Below, piece by piece: positions 10,222 to 18,935 of a stretch of 64,000 nt of DNA; position 1 is the stretch's first letter; every line of letters begins with the position of its first letter. The DNA lies in NCBI RefSeq assembly GCF_020035535.1, contig NZ_CP083349.1, positions 1,240,001 through 1,304,000 on the forward strand. The letters are read 5' to 3'. The position numbers were made by a program, and so were the translations under genes. Source of the stretch: Ensifer adhaerens. Lineage in GTDB: Bacteria; Pseudomonadota; Alphaproteobacteria; Rhizobiales; Rhizobiaceae. The notes beneath the pieces were generated by a model. That model saw only the letters and a program-made list of their open reading frames with translations, was not told the origin of the DNA and did no database searches.

Positions 10222-12492
10222 ATGGTGGATGCAATGGCCTTGCCGCTGGGCACAGATGAGGGACTCGCGGCGCAGGACCGGCGCGCGTCCTTTGCCCTGC
10301 CGGGGCTGATGCTGGCGACCGGGGCCCTGGTCTGTGCCACCGTCTCGTTGATCATCCTTCTCGGATTGACGCCGATACGGCTGGAACGAAATGTCGTCAT
10401 CGCCTGCGCCGCCATCAACAGCCTGTTCGTCGTCGGTCTGATCTACCTGATCGCCCGCGAAATCCTGCGGCTGCTGCGGGCCCGCAGCAAGGGCCGCGCT
10501 GCTGCGCGCCTGCATGTGCGTATCGTTGCGCTGTTTTCGATCGTGGCGATCACGCCGGCGGTGCTCGTCGCGATCTTTGCCAGCATCACCCTCGATGTCG
10601 GCCTCGATCGCTGGTTTTCGCTTCGAACCCAGGCGATCGTCCGCTCGTCGATCAACGTCGCCCAGGCCTATGTGCTCGAGAATGCCAGCTATCTGCAGGG
10701 CCAGACCGTGTCGATGGCCAACGACCTCGAACGCAACCGGCAGCTCTATAGCCTCGATCGCACCGGCTTCACGGAACTGATGACCCGCCAGGCACGTGGC
10801 CGCGGTATGCTTGGCGCATTCCTGGTTCGTGCAGATGGCAGTCCCATCATTCAGGCCAACATCTCCACGGACCGTCCGCTGCCCTCCATTCCGCCGGACG
10901 CGCTGAAAAGCTCGGTATCCGGCCAGCCGACCCTGATCCCGCCAGGGGTCACCAACCTCGTTGGTGCCGTGATTCCGCTCGATGACATCCCGGGCACCTA
11001 TCTCTACACGGTTCGCAACGTCGATCCGGAAGTGATGCGCTCGCTGCGGCTGATGGAAGAGAATACGGCCGAATACAAGATGCTCGAGGCCGGACGGACC
11101 TTCACGCAGATCGCCTTTGGCGTTCTCTACATCGGCTTTGCGCTCATCGTTCTCCTCGCCGCAATCTGGACCGCGATCGCTGTCGCCGACCGGATCGTCA
11201 GGCCCATTCGTCAGTTGATCGGCGCCGCCGACAGCGTCGCCTCGGGCAACCTTGATGTCGTCGTTCCGGTCCGCGCCGTCGACGGCGACGTCGGCAACCT
11301 GTCGCGCACCTTCAACAAGATGGTTTCGGAGATCCGCAGCCAGCAGGAACAGATCCTGGAAGCCAAGGACGAGGTCGATCATCGCAGCCGCTTCATCGAG
11401 GCAGTGCTCTCGGGCGTGACCGCAGCGGTGATCGGTGTCGGTCGAGATCGGCAGATCACCATCGCCAACTCGTCTTCTGAAGAGTTCCTGAAGAAGACGG
11501 CGCCGGAGCTCCTCGGTGCAGACCTGCGTGCCGTGGCACCGGAGATCGAAGAGGTCCTGGTGGAGGCCGAAAGCCGCCATCGCAACGACTACCGCAAGCA
11601 GATCAACATCATGCGCGGCGGAACCGAGCGGACGCTGAACGTTCAGGTGACACGCGAAGAGGGCGGCGAGTCGAACGAGTCCTACGTCATCACTATCGAC
11701 GACATTACCGACCTCGTCATCGCGCAGCGTTCGACCGCATGGGCAGATGTCGCGCGCCGCATCGCGCACGAGATCAAGAACCCGCTGACCCCGATCCAGC
11801 TTTCTGCCGAGCGGCTGAAGCGGCGCTACGGCAAGCAGATCAATCAGGAAGACAAGGCCGTTTTCGACCAGTGCACCGATACGATCGTGCGCCAGGTGGA
11901 AGACATCGGCCGCATGGTTGACGAGTTCTCCTCCTTTGCGCGCATGCCGAAGCCGACGAAGGAAAAGGCAGATCTCCGCGGGATACTGAAGGATGCGATG
12001 TTCTTGCGCGAGATGGGCAACAATCACATCGATTTCGTACGGGACCTCGGCGAAGAGCCGCTTGAGGGGCTGTTCGATGGGCGCATGCTCGGCCAGGCCT
12101 TCGGTAACATCGTCAAGAACGCCGTCGAATCGATCGAGGCGGTGCCCGCGGATGCCGTACGCGGCCATCCGATGATCGTCGCGCGGGCGCGAACCGACAC
12201 AGCCACGGGCCGCTTTATCGTCGACATCATCGACAACGGCAAGGGCCTGCCGACGGAGAACCGGCACAGGATTCTGGAGCCATACATGACGATGCGCGAG
12301 AAGGGCACGGGCCTCGGCCTCGCCATCGTCAAGAAGATCATTGAGGACCATGGCGGACAATTGGAATTGCACGACGCGCCGGCCGATTTTGACGGCGGTG
12401 TCGGGGCGATGATCCGCGTGATCCTGCCGCCTGCTGGAGAAGCCGCGGGCGAAGACAGTTTGAAGGATAAGGGTGCGAGCGATGGCCGCTGA
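10222..12492 (+). CDS. ntrY: Membrane sensor kinase NtrY
   Basis: This transmembrane histidine kinase is linked to nitrogen and redox sensing in alphaproteobacteria and pairs with NtrX. Two or more N-terminal membrane helices (from about residue 28) are followed by an extracytoplasmic region to about residue 300, another helix (VLYIGFALIVLLAAIWTAI), a HAMP domain, a PAS domain, the phospho-acceptor H516 in HEIKNPLTP, and the ATPase domain (NGKGLP, GTGLGLAIV). A 222-bp gap separates it from ntrC. It overlaps ntrX by 11 bp. Confidence 0.95.
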   Translation: MVDAMALPLGTDEGLAAQDRRASFALPGLMLATGALVCATVSLIILLGLTPIRLERNVVIACAAINSLFVVGLIYLIAREILRLLRARSKGRAAARLHVRIVALFSIVAITPAVLVAIFASITLDVGLDRWFSLRTQAIVRSSINVAQAYVLENASYLQGQTVSMANDLERNRQLYSLDRTGFTELMTRQARGRGMLGAFLVRADGSPIIQANISTDRPLPSIPPDALKSSVSGQPTLIPPGVTNLVGAVIPLDDIPGTYLYTVRNVDPEVMRSLRLMEENTAEYKMLEAGRTFTQIAFGVLYIGFALIVLLAAIWTAIAVADRIVRPIRQLIGAADSVASGNLDVVVPVRAVDGDVGNLSRTFNKMVSEIRSQQEQILEAKDEVDHRSRFIEAVLSGVTAAVIGVGRDRQITIANSSSEEFLKKTAPELLGADLRAVAPEIEEVLVEAESRHRNDYRKQINIMRGGTERTLNVQVTREEGGESNESYVITIDDITDLVIAQRSTAWADVARRIAHEIKNPLTPIQLSAERLKRRYGKQINQEDKAVFDQCTDTIVRQVEDIGRMVDEFSSFARMPKPTKEKADLRGILKDAMFLREMGNNHIDFVRDLGEEPLEGLFDGRMLGQAFGNIVKNAVESIEAVPADAVRGHPMIVARARTDTATGRFIVDIIDNGKGLPTENRHRILEPYMTMREKGTGLGLAIVKKIIEDHGGQLELHDAPADFDGGVGAMIRVILPPAGEAAGEDSLKDKGASDGR

Positions 12493-13846
12493 TATTCTAG
12501 TTGTTGACGATGAGGAAGATATCCGCGAGATCGTATCCGGTATCCTCTCTGACGAAGGGCACGAAACCCGCACCGCCTTCGACAGCGACAGCGCGCTGGC
12601 AGCGATCAGCGATCGTGTGCCGCGTCTGGTCTTCCTCGATATCTGGATGCAGGGAAGCCGCCTCGACGGTCTGGCACTGCTCGACGAGATCAAGGGACGC
12701 TATCCGGACCTCCCCGTCGTGATGATTTCCGGCCACGGCAACATCGAGACCGCAGTAAACGCCATCAAGCGTGGCGCCTACGATTTCATCGAGAAACCTT
12801 TCAAGGCGGACCGGCTGATTCTGATCGCCGAGCGCGCGCTCGAAAACTCCAAACTCAAGCGGGAGGTTTCGGAGTTGAAGAAGAAGTCCGGCGACCCCGT
12901 GGAACTGATCGGGACGTCGGTTGCCGTGTCGCAGCTTCGTCAGACGATCGAGAAGGTCTCGCCGACCAACAGCCGCATCATGATCCAGGGTCCATCCGGG
13001 TCGGGCAAGGAACTGGTCGCGCGGATGATCCACCGCAAATCGACGCGTTCTGCCGGTCCCTTCGTGGCCCTGAACGCTGCGGCAATTACGCCGGATCGCA
13101 TGGAGATCGCACTTTTCGGCACCGAAGGCACGCCTGGCCAGCCGCGTCGCACCGGTGCGCTCGAAGAGGCCCATGGCGGTATCCTTTATCTCGACGAAAT
13201 CGGCGAAATGCCGCGCGAGACGCAGAACAAGATCCTGCGGGTGCTGGTCGACCAGCAGTTCGAACGTGTCGGGGGCACCAAGCGCGTCAAGGTCGATGTC
13301 CGCATCATCTCCTCGACCGCCTACAACCTCGAAAACATGATCTCCGAAGGTCTGTTCCGCGAAGACCTGTTCCATCGGCTCGCCGTGATCCCGGTGCGGG
13401 TTCCGGCGCTCGCCGAGCGACGCGAGGACATTCCGTTCCTGGTCGACATGTTCATGCGTCAGGTCAGCGAGCAGGCGGGTATCCGCCCGCGAAAGATCGG
13501 CGACGATGCGTTGGCCGTGCTCCAGGCCCATGACTGGCCCGGCAACATCCGCCAGCTTCGCAACAATATCGAGCGCCTGATGATCCTTGCGCGCAGCGAC
13601 GGTCCGGACACGCCGATTTCCGCCGACATGCTGCCGACGGAGGTGGGCGACACACTGCCCAAGATCTCGGCGCAGGGCGATCAGCACATCATGACGTTGC
13701 CGCTGCGCGAGGCGCGCGAAATGTTCGAGCGTGATTATCTGATCGCGCAGATCAACAGATTCGGCGGCAACATCTCCCGCACGGCGGAATTTGTCGGAAT
13801 GGAGCGGTCGGCGCTGCATCGCAAGCTGAAGTCGCTGGGCGTCTGA
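12482..13846 (+). CDS. ntrX: Response regulator NtrX, without GAFTGA loop
   Basis: NtrX is the cognate regulator of NtrY. The receiver domain has D53 (LVFLDIWMQGSRLDG), the AAA+ domain has Walker A GPSGSGKE (170-177), and a Fis-type helix-turn-helix closes the protein (ISRTAEFVGMERSALHRKL). Where NtrC has GAFTGA, NtrX has GTEGTPGQPRRTGALEEA (213-230), so the sigma-54 contact loop is missing; it probably acts with sigma-70 or as a repressor. The start is the ATG at 12482 (454 residues); an in-frame GTG at 12473 is less likely. Confidence 0.95.
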   Translation: MAADILVVDDEEDIREIVSGILSDEGHETRTAFDSDSALAAISDRVPRLVFLDIWMQGSRLDGLALLDEIKGRYPDLPVVMISGHGNIETAVNAIKRGAYDFIEKPFKADRLILIAERALENSKLKREVSELKKKSGDPVELIGTSVAVSQLRQTIEKVSPTNSRIMIQGPSGSGKELVARMIHRKSTRSAGPFVALNAAAITPDRMEIALFGTEGTPGQPRRTGALEEAHGGILYLDEIGEMPRETQNKILRVLVDQQFERVGGTKRVKVDVRIISSTAYNLENMISEGLFREDLFHRLAVIPVRVPALAERREDIPFLVDMFMRQVSEQAGIRPRKIGDDALAVLQAHDWPGNIRQLRNNIERLMILARSDGPDTPISADMLPTEVGDTLPKISAQGDQHIMTLPLREAREMFERDYLIAQINRFGGNISRTAEFVGMERSALHRKLKSLGV

Positions 13847-13888
13847 GCCGATTGGCGTCTGGCCTTTACATCAGCGCTCCTGTAGTGG

Positions 13889-13910
13889 CGCGCGCCTGAT
13901 CAGGCGCGCG
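13889..13910. repeat. 22-bp perfect palindrome between ntrX and trkA
   Basis: Bases 13889-13899 are the exact reverse complement of 13900-13910, with TGATCA at the centre and alternating CG at both ends. It lies 42 bp after the ntrX stop. No T-run follows, so it is not a standard terminator; it may be a cruciform, an RNA-end stabiliser or a protein site. Confidence 0.7.
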
Positions 13911-13999
13911 AACATCGCTGCCGCACTGTGAATTGCTGCATGTTTTTTTGCCTGAATCGGATACGGTCCAAGGAAACACGCGGCAGGTGAAAGAACGAC

Positions 14000-15376
14000 A
14001 TGAAGGTAGTCATTTGTGGTGCGGGCCAGGTCGGGTACGGCATCGCCGAGCGGCTGGCGCAGGAAGATAACGACGTATCGGTGATCGATACGTCGGCAGC
14101 ATTGATCGCCAACATCACCGAAAGCCTCGATGTGCGCGGCTATGTCGGCCACGGTGCGCACCCGGATGTGCTGGCCAAGGCCGGTGCCGATCAGGCCGAC
14201 ATGCTGATTGCCGTCACGCTCTCCGACGAGGTCAACATCGTCGCCTGTGAAGTGGCGCATGCGATTTTCAACGTGCCGACGAAGGTCGCGCGCATCCGGG
14301 CGCAAAGCTATCTCGCGCCCGAATATTCGAACCTCTTCTCTCGTGAGAACGTGCCGATCGACGTCACCATCTCTCCGGAAGTTGAAGTCGGGCGGCTGGT
14401 GCTGCGACGCATATCCTTTCCTGGCGCCATCGACGTCGTGCGCTTCGCTGAGGATCGCATTGCCATGGTCGCCTTCGAGTGCCTGGAAGATTGCCCGGTC
14501 GTCGGCACGCCGCTGCAGCAGTTGAGCGAGCTGTTCCCTGACCTGCTTGCGACCGTGACCGGCATTTTCCGCAACGGCAAGGTCATGGTGCCGCATTCGG
14601 ACGATCAGCTGCAGGCCGGCGATATCGCCTATCTCGTCTGTGACCGCGACCACGCTCGCCGCACCCTGGCGCTCTTCGGTCATGAGGAGCAGGAAGCGCG
14701 GCGCATCATCATCTTCGGTGGCGGCAATGTCGGCTATTTCGTTGCCAAGGCCATCGAGGATCACCAGCCACGGACGCGGGTAAAGCTGATCGAGAGCGAT
14801 CGCGATCGTGCAGTGATGATGGCCGACAAGCTCAACAATACCGTGGTGCTCAACGGTTCGGCCATGGATCAGCGGATATTGGCGCAGGCGGACGTTCAGG
14901 ACGCCGATCTCGTCGTTGCGCTCACCAACAACGACCAGATCAACATCCTCGGCAGCATGATGGCGAAGCATCTGGGCGCCAAATCCACGCTCGTTCTCAT
15001 CAACGAACCGTCCTATCAGGATTTTGCCGCCACGGCCGGCGTCGACGCCTATGTGAACCCACGGGCCGTGACCATCTCGCGTGTGTTGCAGCATGTCCGC
15101 AAGGGGCGCATCCGCTCGGTCTATGCGGTGCAGAAGGGCATGGCCGAGGTGATCGAGGCCGAAGCGCTGGAAACGTCGCCGCTGGTCGGCAGGGCGCTGC
15201 GTGACCTCGAGCTTCCCGAAGGCATCCGCATCGGTGCGCTCTATCGCGACAAGACGTTCATTCGCCCGGACGGCAATACCAAGATCAAGGCGAAGGATCG
15301 TGTCGTGCTCTTCGCCACTGCCGCTGCCGTGCGGCATGTCGAGCAGCTTTTCCGCGTCAGCATTCAGTACTTCTAG
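14000..15376 (+). CDS. trkA: Trk potassium uptake regulator TrkA
   Basis: TrkA is the cytoplasmic NAD(H)-binding regulatory subunit of Trk/Ktr potassium transporters. It has two tandem RCK halves: a Rossmann motif GAGQVGYG at residues 7-14 with a TrkA-C domain, and a second GGGNVGYF near residue 240 with its own C-terminal domain. At 458 residues it has the usual double-RCK length. A GCAGGTGAAAG ribosome-binding region precedes the ATG. In rhizobia it commonly follows ntrX, and the D-amino-acid transaminase starts 11 bp after it. Confidence 0.95.
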   Translation: MKVVICGAGQVGYGIAERLAQEDNDVSVIDTSAALIANITESLDVRGYVGHGAHPDVLAKAGADQADMLIAVTLSDEVNIVACEVAHAIFNVPTKVARIRAQSYLAPEYSNLFSRENVPIDVTISPEVEVGRLVLRRISFPGAIDVVRFAEDRIAMVAFECLEDCPVVGTPLQQLSELFPDLLATVTGIFRNGKVMVPHSDDQLQAGDIAYLVCDRDHARRTLALFGHEEQEARRIIIFGGGNVGYFVAKAIEDHQPRTRVKLIESDRDRAVMMADKLNNTVVLNGSAMDQRILAQADVQDADLVVALTNNDQINILGSMMAKHLGAKSTLVLINEPSYQDFAATAGVDAYVNPRAVTISRVLQHVRKGRIRSVYAVQKGMAEVIEAEALETSPLVGRALRDLELPEGIRIGALYRDKTFIRPDGNTKIKAKDRVVLFATAAAVRHVEQLFRVSIQYF

Positions 15377-15387
15377 GGTTGAGGTCC

Positions 15388-16251
15388 ATGCCGAGAATTG
15401 CCTATGTCAACGGCGCCTACGTGCCGCATGCCGACGCCGGCGTCCATACCGAGGACCGGGGTTATCAATTTGCGGACGGTGTCTACGAAGTCTGCGAGGT
15501 GCGCCACGGCTATATCGTCGATCTCACCCGCCATCTCGATCGCCTCGACCGCTCGCTCCGTGAATTGCGCATCGACTGGCCGATGAGCCGGGCGGCGCTG
15601 GTTCATGTGATCAGGGAAGTGATCCGGCGCAACCGGGTCCGCAATGGCCTGTTCTACATGCAGGTGACCCGCGGCGTGGCGCGCCGCGACCACGTGTTTC
15701 CGGCCAAGGAGACCATGCCGACGATCGTGGTAACAGCGAAGCGCACCGATACCGAAGCCATTGCCAAGAAAGCGACGCTTGGGATTTCGGCGATTACCGT
15801 TCCGGAAAACCGATGGGACCGGGTCGACATCAAGTCCGTCGGGCTTCTTCCCAACGTGCTTGCTCGCCAGAAGGCGAAGGAGGAGGGCGCGCAGGAGGCG
15901 ATTTTCGTGGATGTCGATGGCACGGTCAAAGAGGGCGCCGCGACCAATGTCTGGATCGTCGACCGCGACGGTACCCTGCGCACACGACCGGCGGAGCACG
16001 GAATCCTGAAGGGAATCACCCGCACCACCCTGATGGATGTGGCAGGTCCGCTTGGGCTCAGGATTGAGGAGAAAGCGTTCTCGGTCGAGGAGATGCTCGC
16101 GGCGCGCGAGGTCTTCATAACCGCCGCTACCAGCATCTGCTTTCCGGTCGTTTCGGTGGATGGCAGGCCGATCGGCAATGGCCATCCCGGAAGCATAGCA
16201 CAGAATATTCGTGAAGCCTTTTTCGGCGTTGCGGAAAAGACATTGATTTGA
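15388..16251 (+). CDS. dat: D-amino-acid transaminase (class IV PLP enzyme)
   Basis: This fold-type IV PLP aminotransferase would interconvert D-alanine and D-glutamate for peptidoglycan. The PLP lysine is K149 in DIKSVGLLPNVLA, and the cofactor-binding EGAATNVWIVD is present, as in Bacillus D-amino-acid transaminase. Length is 287 residues. I use the ATG at 15388 with GAGG just upstream instead of the in-frame TTG at 15379. Branched-chain aminotransferases and ADC lyases share the fold, so exact substrate range is inferred. Confidence 0.88.
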   Translation: MPRIAYVNGAYVPHADAGVHTEDRGYQFADGVYEVCEVRHGYIVDLTRHLDRLDRSLRELRIDWPMSRAALVHVIREVIRRNRVRNGLFYMQVTRGVARRDHVFPAKETMPTIVVTAKRTDTEAIAKKATLGISAITVPENRWDRVDIKSVGLLPNVLARQKAKEEGAQEAIFVDVDGTVKEGAATNVWIVDRDGTLRTRPAEHGILKGITRTTLMDVAGPLGLRIEEKAFSVEEMLAAREVFITAATSICFPVVSVDGRPIGNGHPGSIAQNIREAFFGVAEKTLI

Positions 16252-16321
16252 TACCAAACTTAAAGAGGTGTCGGGGAAGGTACTTGTGGCGCCTCTGATT
16301 GCAGATATCGACAAAAATGCA

Positions 16322-16338
16322 CCGGCGCGAAACGCCGG
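16322..16338 (+). other. Stem-loop in the hfq leader
   Basis: CCGGCG (16322-16327) pairs with CGCCGG (16333-16338) around a five-base CGAAA loop, 22 bp before the hfq ATG. No T-run follows. It could be the 3' end of the transaminase message or a structural element in the hfq 5' UTR; the latter would be relevant because hfq often controls its own translation. Confidence 0.5.
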
Positions 16339-16360
16339 CAAATAAGAAAGAAGCGGCGCG

Positions 16361-16603
16361 ATGGCGGAACGTTCTCAAAACTTGCAGGATCTTTTTCTCA
16401 ACACGGTCCGCAAGCAAAAGATTTCATTGACAATTTTCCTTATCAACGGTGTCAAGCTCACCGGTGTCGTGACGTCTTTTGACAATTTCTGCGTCCTGTT
16501 GCGTCGTGACGGCCATTCGCAACTGGTCTATAAGCACGCGATCTCGACCATCATGCCCGGCCAGCCGCTGCAGATGTTCGAGAACGAAGAAGCCGCATCC
16601 TGA
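16361..16603 (+). CDS. hfq: RNA chaperone Hfq
   Basis: Hfq is the hexameric Sm-like protein that pairs small RNAs with mRNAs. The 80-residue sequence has both signatures: Sm1 with [38 protein letters not shown] and Sm2 with [12 protein letters not shown], including the distal- and proximal-face residues Q8, F39-type aromatic, and the YKH motif. As in most proteobacteria it is followed by hflX. The frame after its TGA stays open into hflX. Confidence 0.97.
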
Positions 16604-16681
16604 CGGGACGTTAGGCACATTACCAAGCGGGATTCAAAATCGTCGTCGATCATTCCGGAGCTCGAGAAGCTCCGCGACGAC

Positions 16682-18007
16682 ATGCGCGCGGTCGTCATCG
16701 TTCCGGTCTTGAAGAAGACCGGACGACAGTCCGCAGACGTTCTTTCGAACACGACGACACGCTCGGATGAAAGTCGCCTCGACGAGGCGACCGGGCTGGC
16801 GTTGGCGATTGATCTCGAAGTCGTGCACGGCGCCATCGTTCCGGTGGCGCAGCCGAAGCCCGGCACCTTGCTCGGCACCGGCAAGATCGAAGAGATCGGC
16901 CACATCCTCGTCGAACAGGATGCCGGTCTTGTCATCGTCGACCATCCTTTGACGCCGGTGCAGCAGCGCAACCTCGAGAAGGAATGGAACGCCAAGGTCA
17001 TCGACCGTACGGGCCTCATCCTTGAGATTTTCGGCCGCCGTGCTTCCACCAAGGAAGGCACGCTACAGGTCGATCTTGCGCATCTCAATTACCAGAAGGG
17101 CCGCCTGGTCCGAAGCTGGACCCACCTTGAGCGTCAGCGTGGTGGTGGTGGCTTCATGGGCGGTCCGGGTGAAACCCAGATCGAAGCGGACCGCCGTTTG
17201 CTGCAGGACCGCATCGTCAAGCTCGAGCGCGAGCTGGAGCAGGTCCGCCGCACCCGGCAGCTGCACCGTTCCAAGCGCAAGAAGGTGCCGCATCCGATCG
17301 TCGCGCTTGTCGGCTACACCAACGCCGGCAAGTCCACGCTCTTCAACCGCATGACCGGGGCAGGCGTGCTTGCCGAGGACATGCTGTTTGCGACGCTCGA
17401 TCCGACACTGCGGCGCCTGAAGCTGCCGCACGGCCGCATGGTCATCCTTTCCGACACCGTCGGTTTCATTTCCGACCTGCCGACGCACTTGGTCGCAGCG
17501 TTCCGTGCGACGCTTGAAGAGGTGCTGGAAGCGGACCTGATCCTGCATGTTCGCGATCTTTCCGATCCGGACAACCAGGCGCAGGCGAGCGATGTGCTTC
17601 GTATTCTCACCGATCTCGGTATCGACGAAAAGGAAGCCTCCGAACGGCTGATCGAGGTCTGGAACAAGATCGACCGGCTCGACGCTGAATCCCGAGAGGC
17701 GCTGCAGAGCAAGGCAGCGACGTCAGGCAATACGGTCGCCGTCTCCGCGATATCGGGCGAAGGCGTCGATGAGCTGCTCGCGGAAATCGGTCGGCGCCTG
17801 TCGGGCGTCCTGACCGAATGCACCGTCGTGCTCGGCATCGATCAGCTGCAGCTTCTGCCCTGGATCTATCAGCACGCCATCGTCGATGGCCGTGAGGATC
17901 TGGAAGACGGGCGTGTCAGCCTCGATCTCCGGTTGACCGAAAACGAGGCCTCCGATCTGGAGCGTCGTCTCGGAAATGGGCCGAAGCCTGTCGTGGAAGA
18001 CTGGTAA
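16682..18007 (+). CDS. hflX: Ribosome-rescue GTPase HflX
   Basis: HflX is a GTPase that binds 50S subunits and splits stalled or heat-damaged ribosomes. The N-terminal HflX domain contains LLGTGKIEEI and the GGGGFMGGPGETQIEADRR linker; G1 is GYTNAGKS (211-218), G3 is DTVGF, and G4 is NKID. I give the first ATG (441 residues). However, there is no good ribosome-binding site for it and the same frame is open back to the hfq stop with protein-like coding, the only near-cognate start being ATT at 16619. Confidence 0.93.
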   Translation: MRAVVIVPVLKKTGRQSADVLSNTTTRSDESRLDEATGLALAIDLEVVHGAIVPVAQPKPGTLLGTGKIEEIGHILVEQDAGLVIVDHPLTPVQQRNLEKEWNAKVIDRTGLILEIFGRRASTKEGTLQVDLAHLNYQKGRLVRSWTHLERQRGGGGFMGGPGETQIEADRRLLQDRIVKLERELEQVRRTRQLHRSKRKKVPHPIVALVGYTNAGKSTLFNRMTGAGVLAEDMLFATLDPTLRRLKLPHGRMVILSDTVGFISDLPTHLVAAFRATLEEVLEADLILHVRDLSDPDNQAQASDVLRILTDLGIDEKEASERLIEVWNKIDRLDAESREALQSKAATSGNTVAVSAISGEGVDELLAEIGRRLSGVLTECTVVLGIDQLQLLPWIYQHAIVDGREDLEDGRVSLDLRLTENEASDLERRLGNGPKPVVEDW

Positions 18008-18063
18008 GCCCGAGCCGCTTGCCCGGATCCGTTCCCTGTTGTTTTCGTTAGGTCTGTCTTTGT

Positions 18064-18088
18064 GGACGCATGTTGCGAACATGCGTCC
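18064..18088. terminator. Hairpin between convergent hflX and mazG
   Basis: An 11-bp perfect stem (18064-18074 with 18078-18088, loop GCG) lies between the convergent 3' ends of hflX and mazG. Neither side has a clean T-run, so it may act as a weak bidirectional terminator or mRNA end. Confidence 0.55.
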
Positions 18089-18096
18089 TGAAGGCC

Positions 18097-18930
18097 TTAG
18101 CCGAGTTGCCGCTCGATTGCCTTGGCCGCCTGCCAAAGCTCTTCCATCCGCTCCAGCGTTGCTCCATCCAGTGTTTCGCCGTCGGCCTCGAGTTCCCGCT
18201 CGATATGGGCGAAGCGGCGGCGGAACTTGGTGTTGGTTCCGCGAAGCGCCATCTCCGGATCGGTGCCGACATGGCGGCCGATATTGACCACCGCGAAAAT
18301 CAGATCGCCCAGTTCGTCGCTGACTTTGGCGCGATCCTGTTCGCGCAGCGCCTGGCGCAGCTCCCCGATTTCTTCTTCGATCTTGTCGAGGATCGGTTCC
18401 GGTTCCGACCAGTCGAACCCGACCTTTGCAGCGCGTTCCTGCAGCTTCAGTGCTTCGACGAGTGCCGGAAACGAGCGCTGAACAGAGCCGAGATGGCTTG
18501 CGGCGGCGTCCGGGGCGAGGCCGCGCTTTGTCCGTCGCGCCTGTCGCTCTGCCTTCTCGGCCTGCTTGATCTGGTCCCATTGCAGCTTGACCGCCTCGGG
18601 CGTGTCGGCATCGGAACGGGCAAACACATGCGGATGCCGGCGGATCATCTTGCGCGTCACCGCCTCGACGACGTCGCCGAAGGCGAAGTCGCCCGCTTCC
18701 TCCGCCATGCGCGCGTGAAAGACCACCTGCAGCAGCAGATCGCCGAGCTCGTCGCAGAGGTCGTGCATGTCTCCGCGCTCGATGGCGTCGGCCACCTCAT
18801 AGGCCTCTTCGATCGTATAGGGCTTGATCGTCTCGAAGGTCTGGACGATGTCCCAGGGGCAGCCGGTCTCGGGTTGGCGGAGCGCCGCCATGATGTCGAG
18901 CAGGCGCTTTATGTCGCGTGAAGGTTCCAT
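18097..18930 (-). CDS. mazG: Nucleoside triphosphate pyrophosphohydrolase MazG
   Basis: MazG hydrolyses (d)NTPs to monophosphates and pyrophosphate, removing damaged nucleotides and affecting (p)ppGpp levels. The 277-residue protein has two MazG helical domains: the N-terminal one with CPWDIVQTFETIKPYTIEEAYEVADAI and DELGDLLLQVVFHARMAEE, and a C-terminal copy with EEIGELRQAL and DELGDLIFAVVNIGRH. It begins 5 bp after the stop of the deaminase gene upstream, so the two form an operon. Confidence 0.95.
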   Translation of the reverse strand: MEPSRDIKRLLDIMAALRQPETGCPWDIVQTFETIKPYTIEEAYEVADAIERGDMHDLCDELGDLLLQVVFHARMAEEAGDFAFGDVVEAVTRKMIRRHPHVFARSDADTPEAVKLQWDQIKQAEKAERQARRTKRGLAPDAAASHLGSVQRSFPALVEALKLQERAAKVGFDWSEPEPILDKIEEEIGELRQALREQDRAKVSDELGDLIFAVVNIGRHVGTDPEMALRGTNTKFRRRFAHIERELEADGETLDGATLERMEELWQAAKAIERQLG

Positions 18931-18935
18931 GGATC

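Noticed and set aside
10087..12693. Open frame of about 868 codons on the minus strand opposite ntrY
   Set aside because: It is the high-GC antisense shadow of ntrY; the protein is His/Arg/Asp-rich, low in structure-forming pattern, matches no family, and ntrY is unambiguous.
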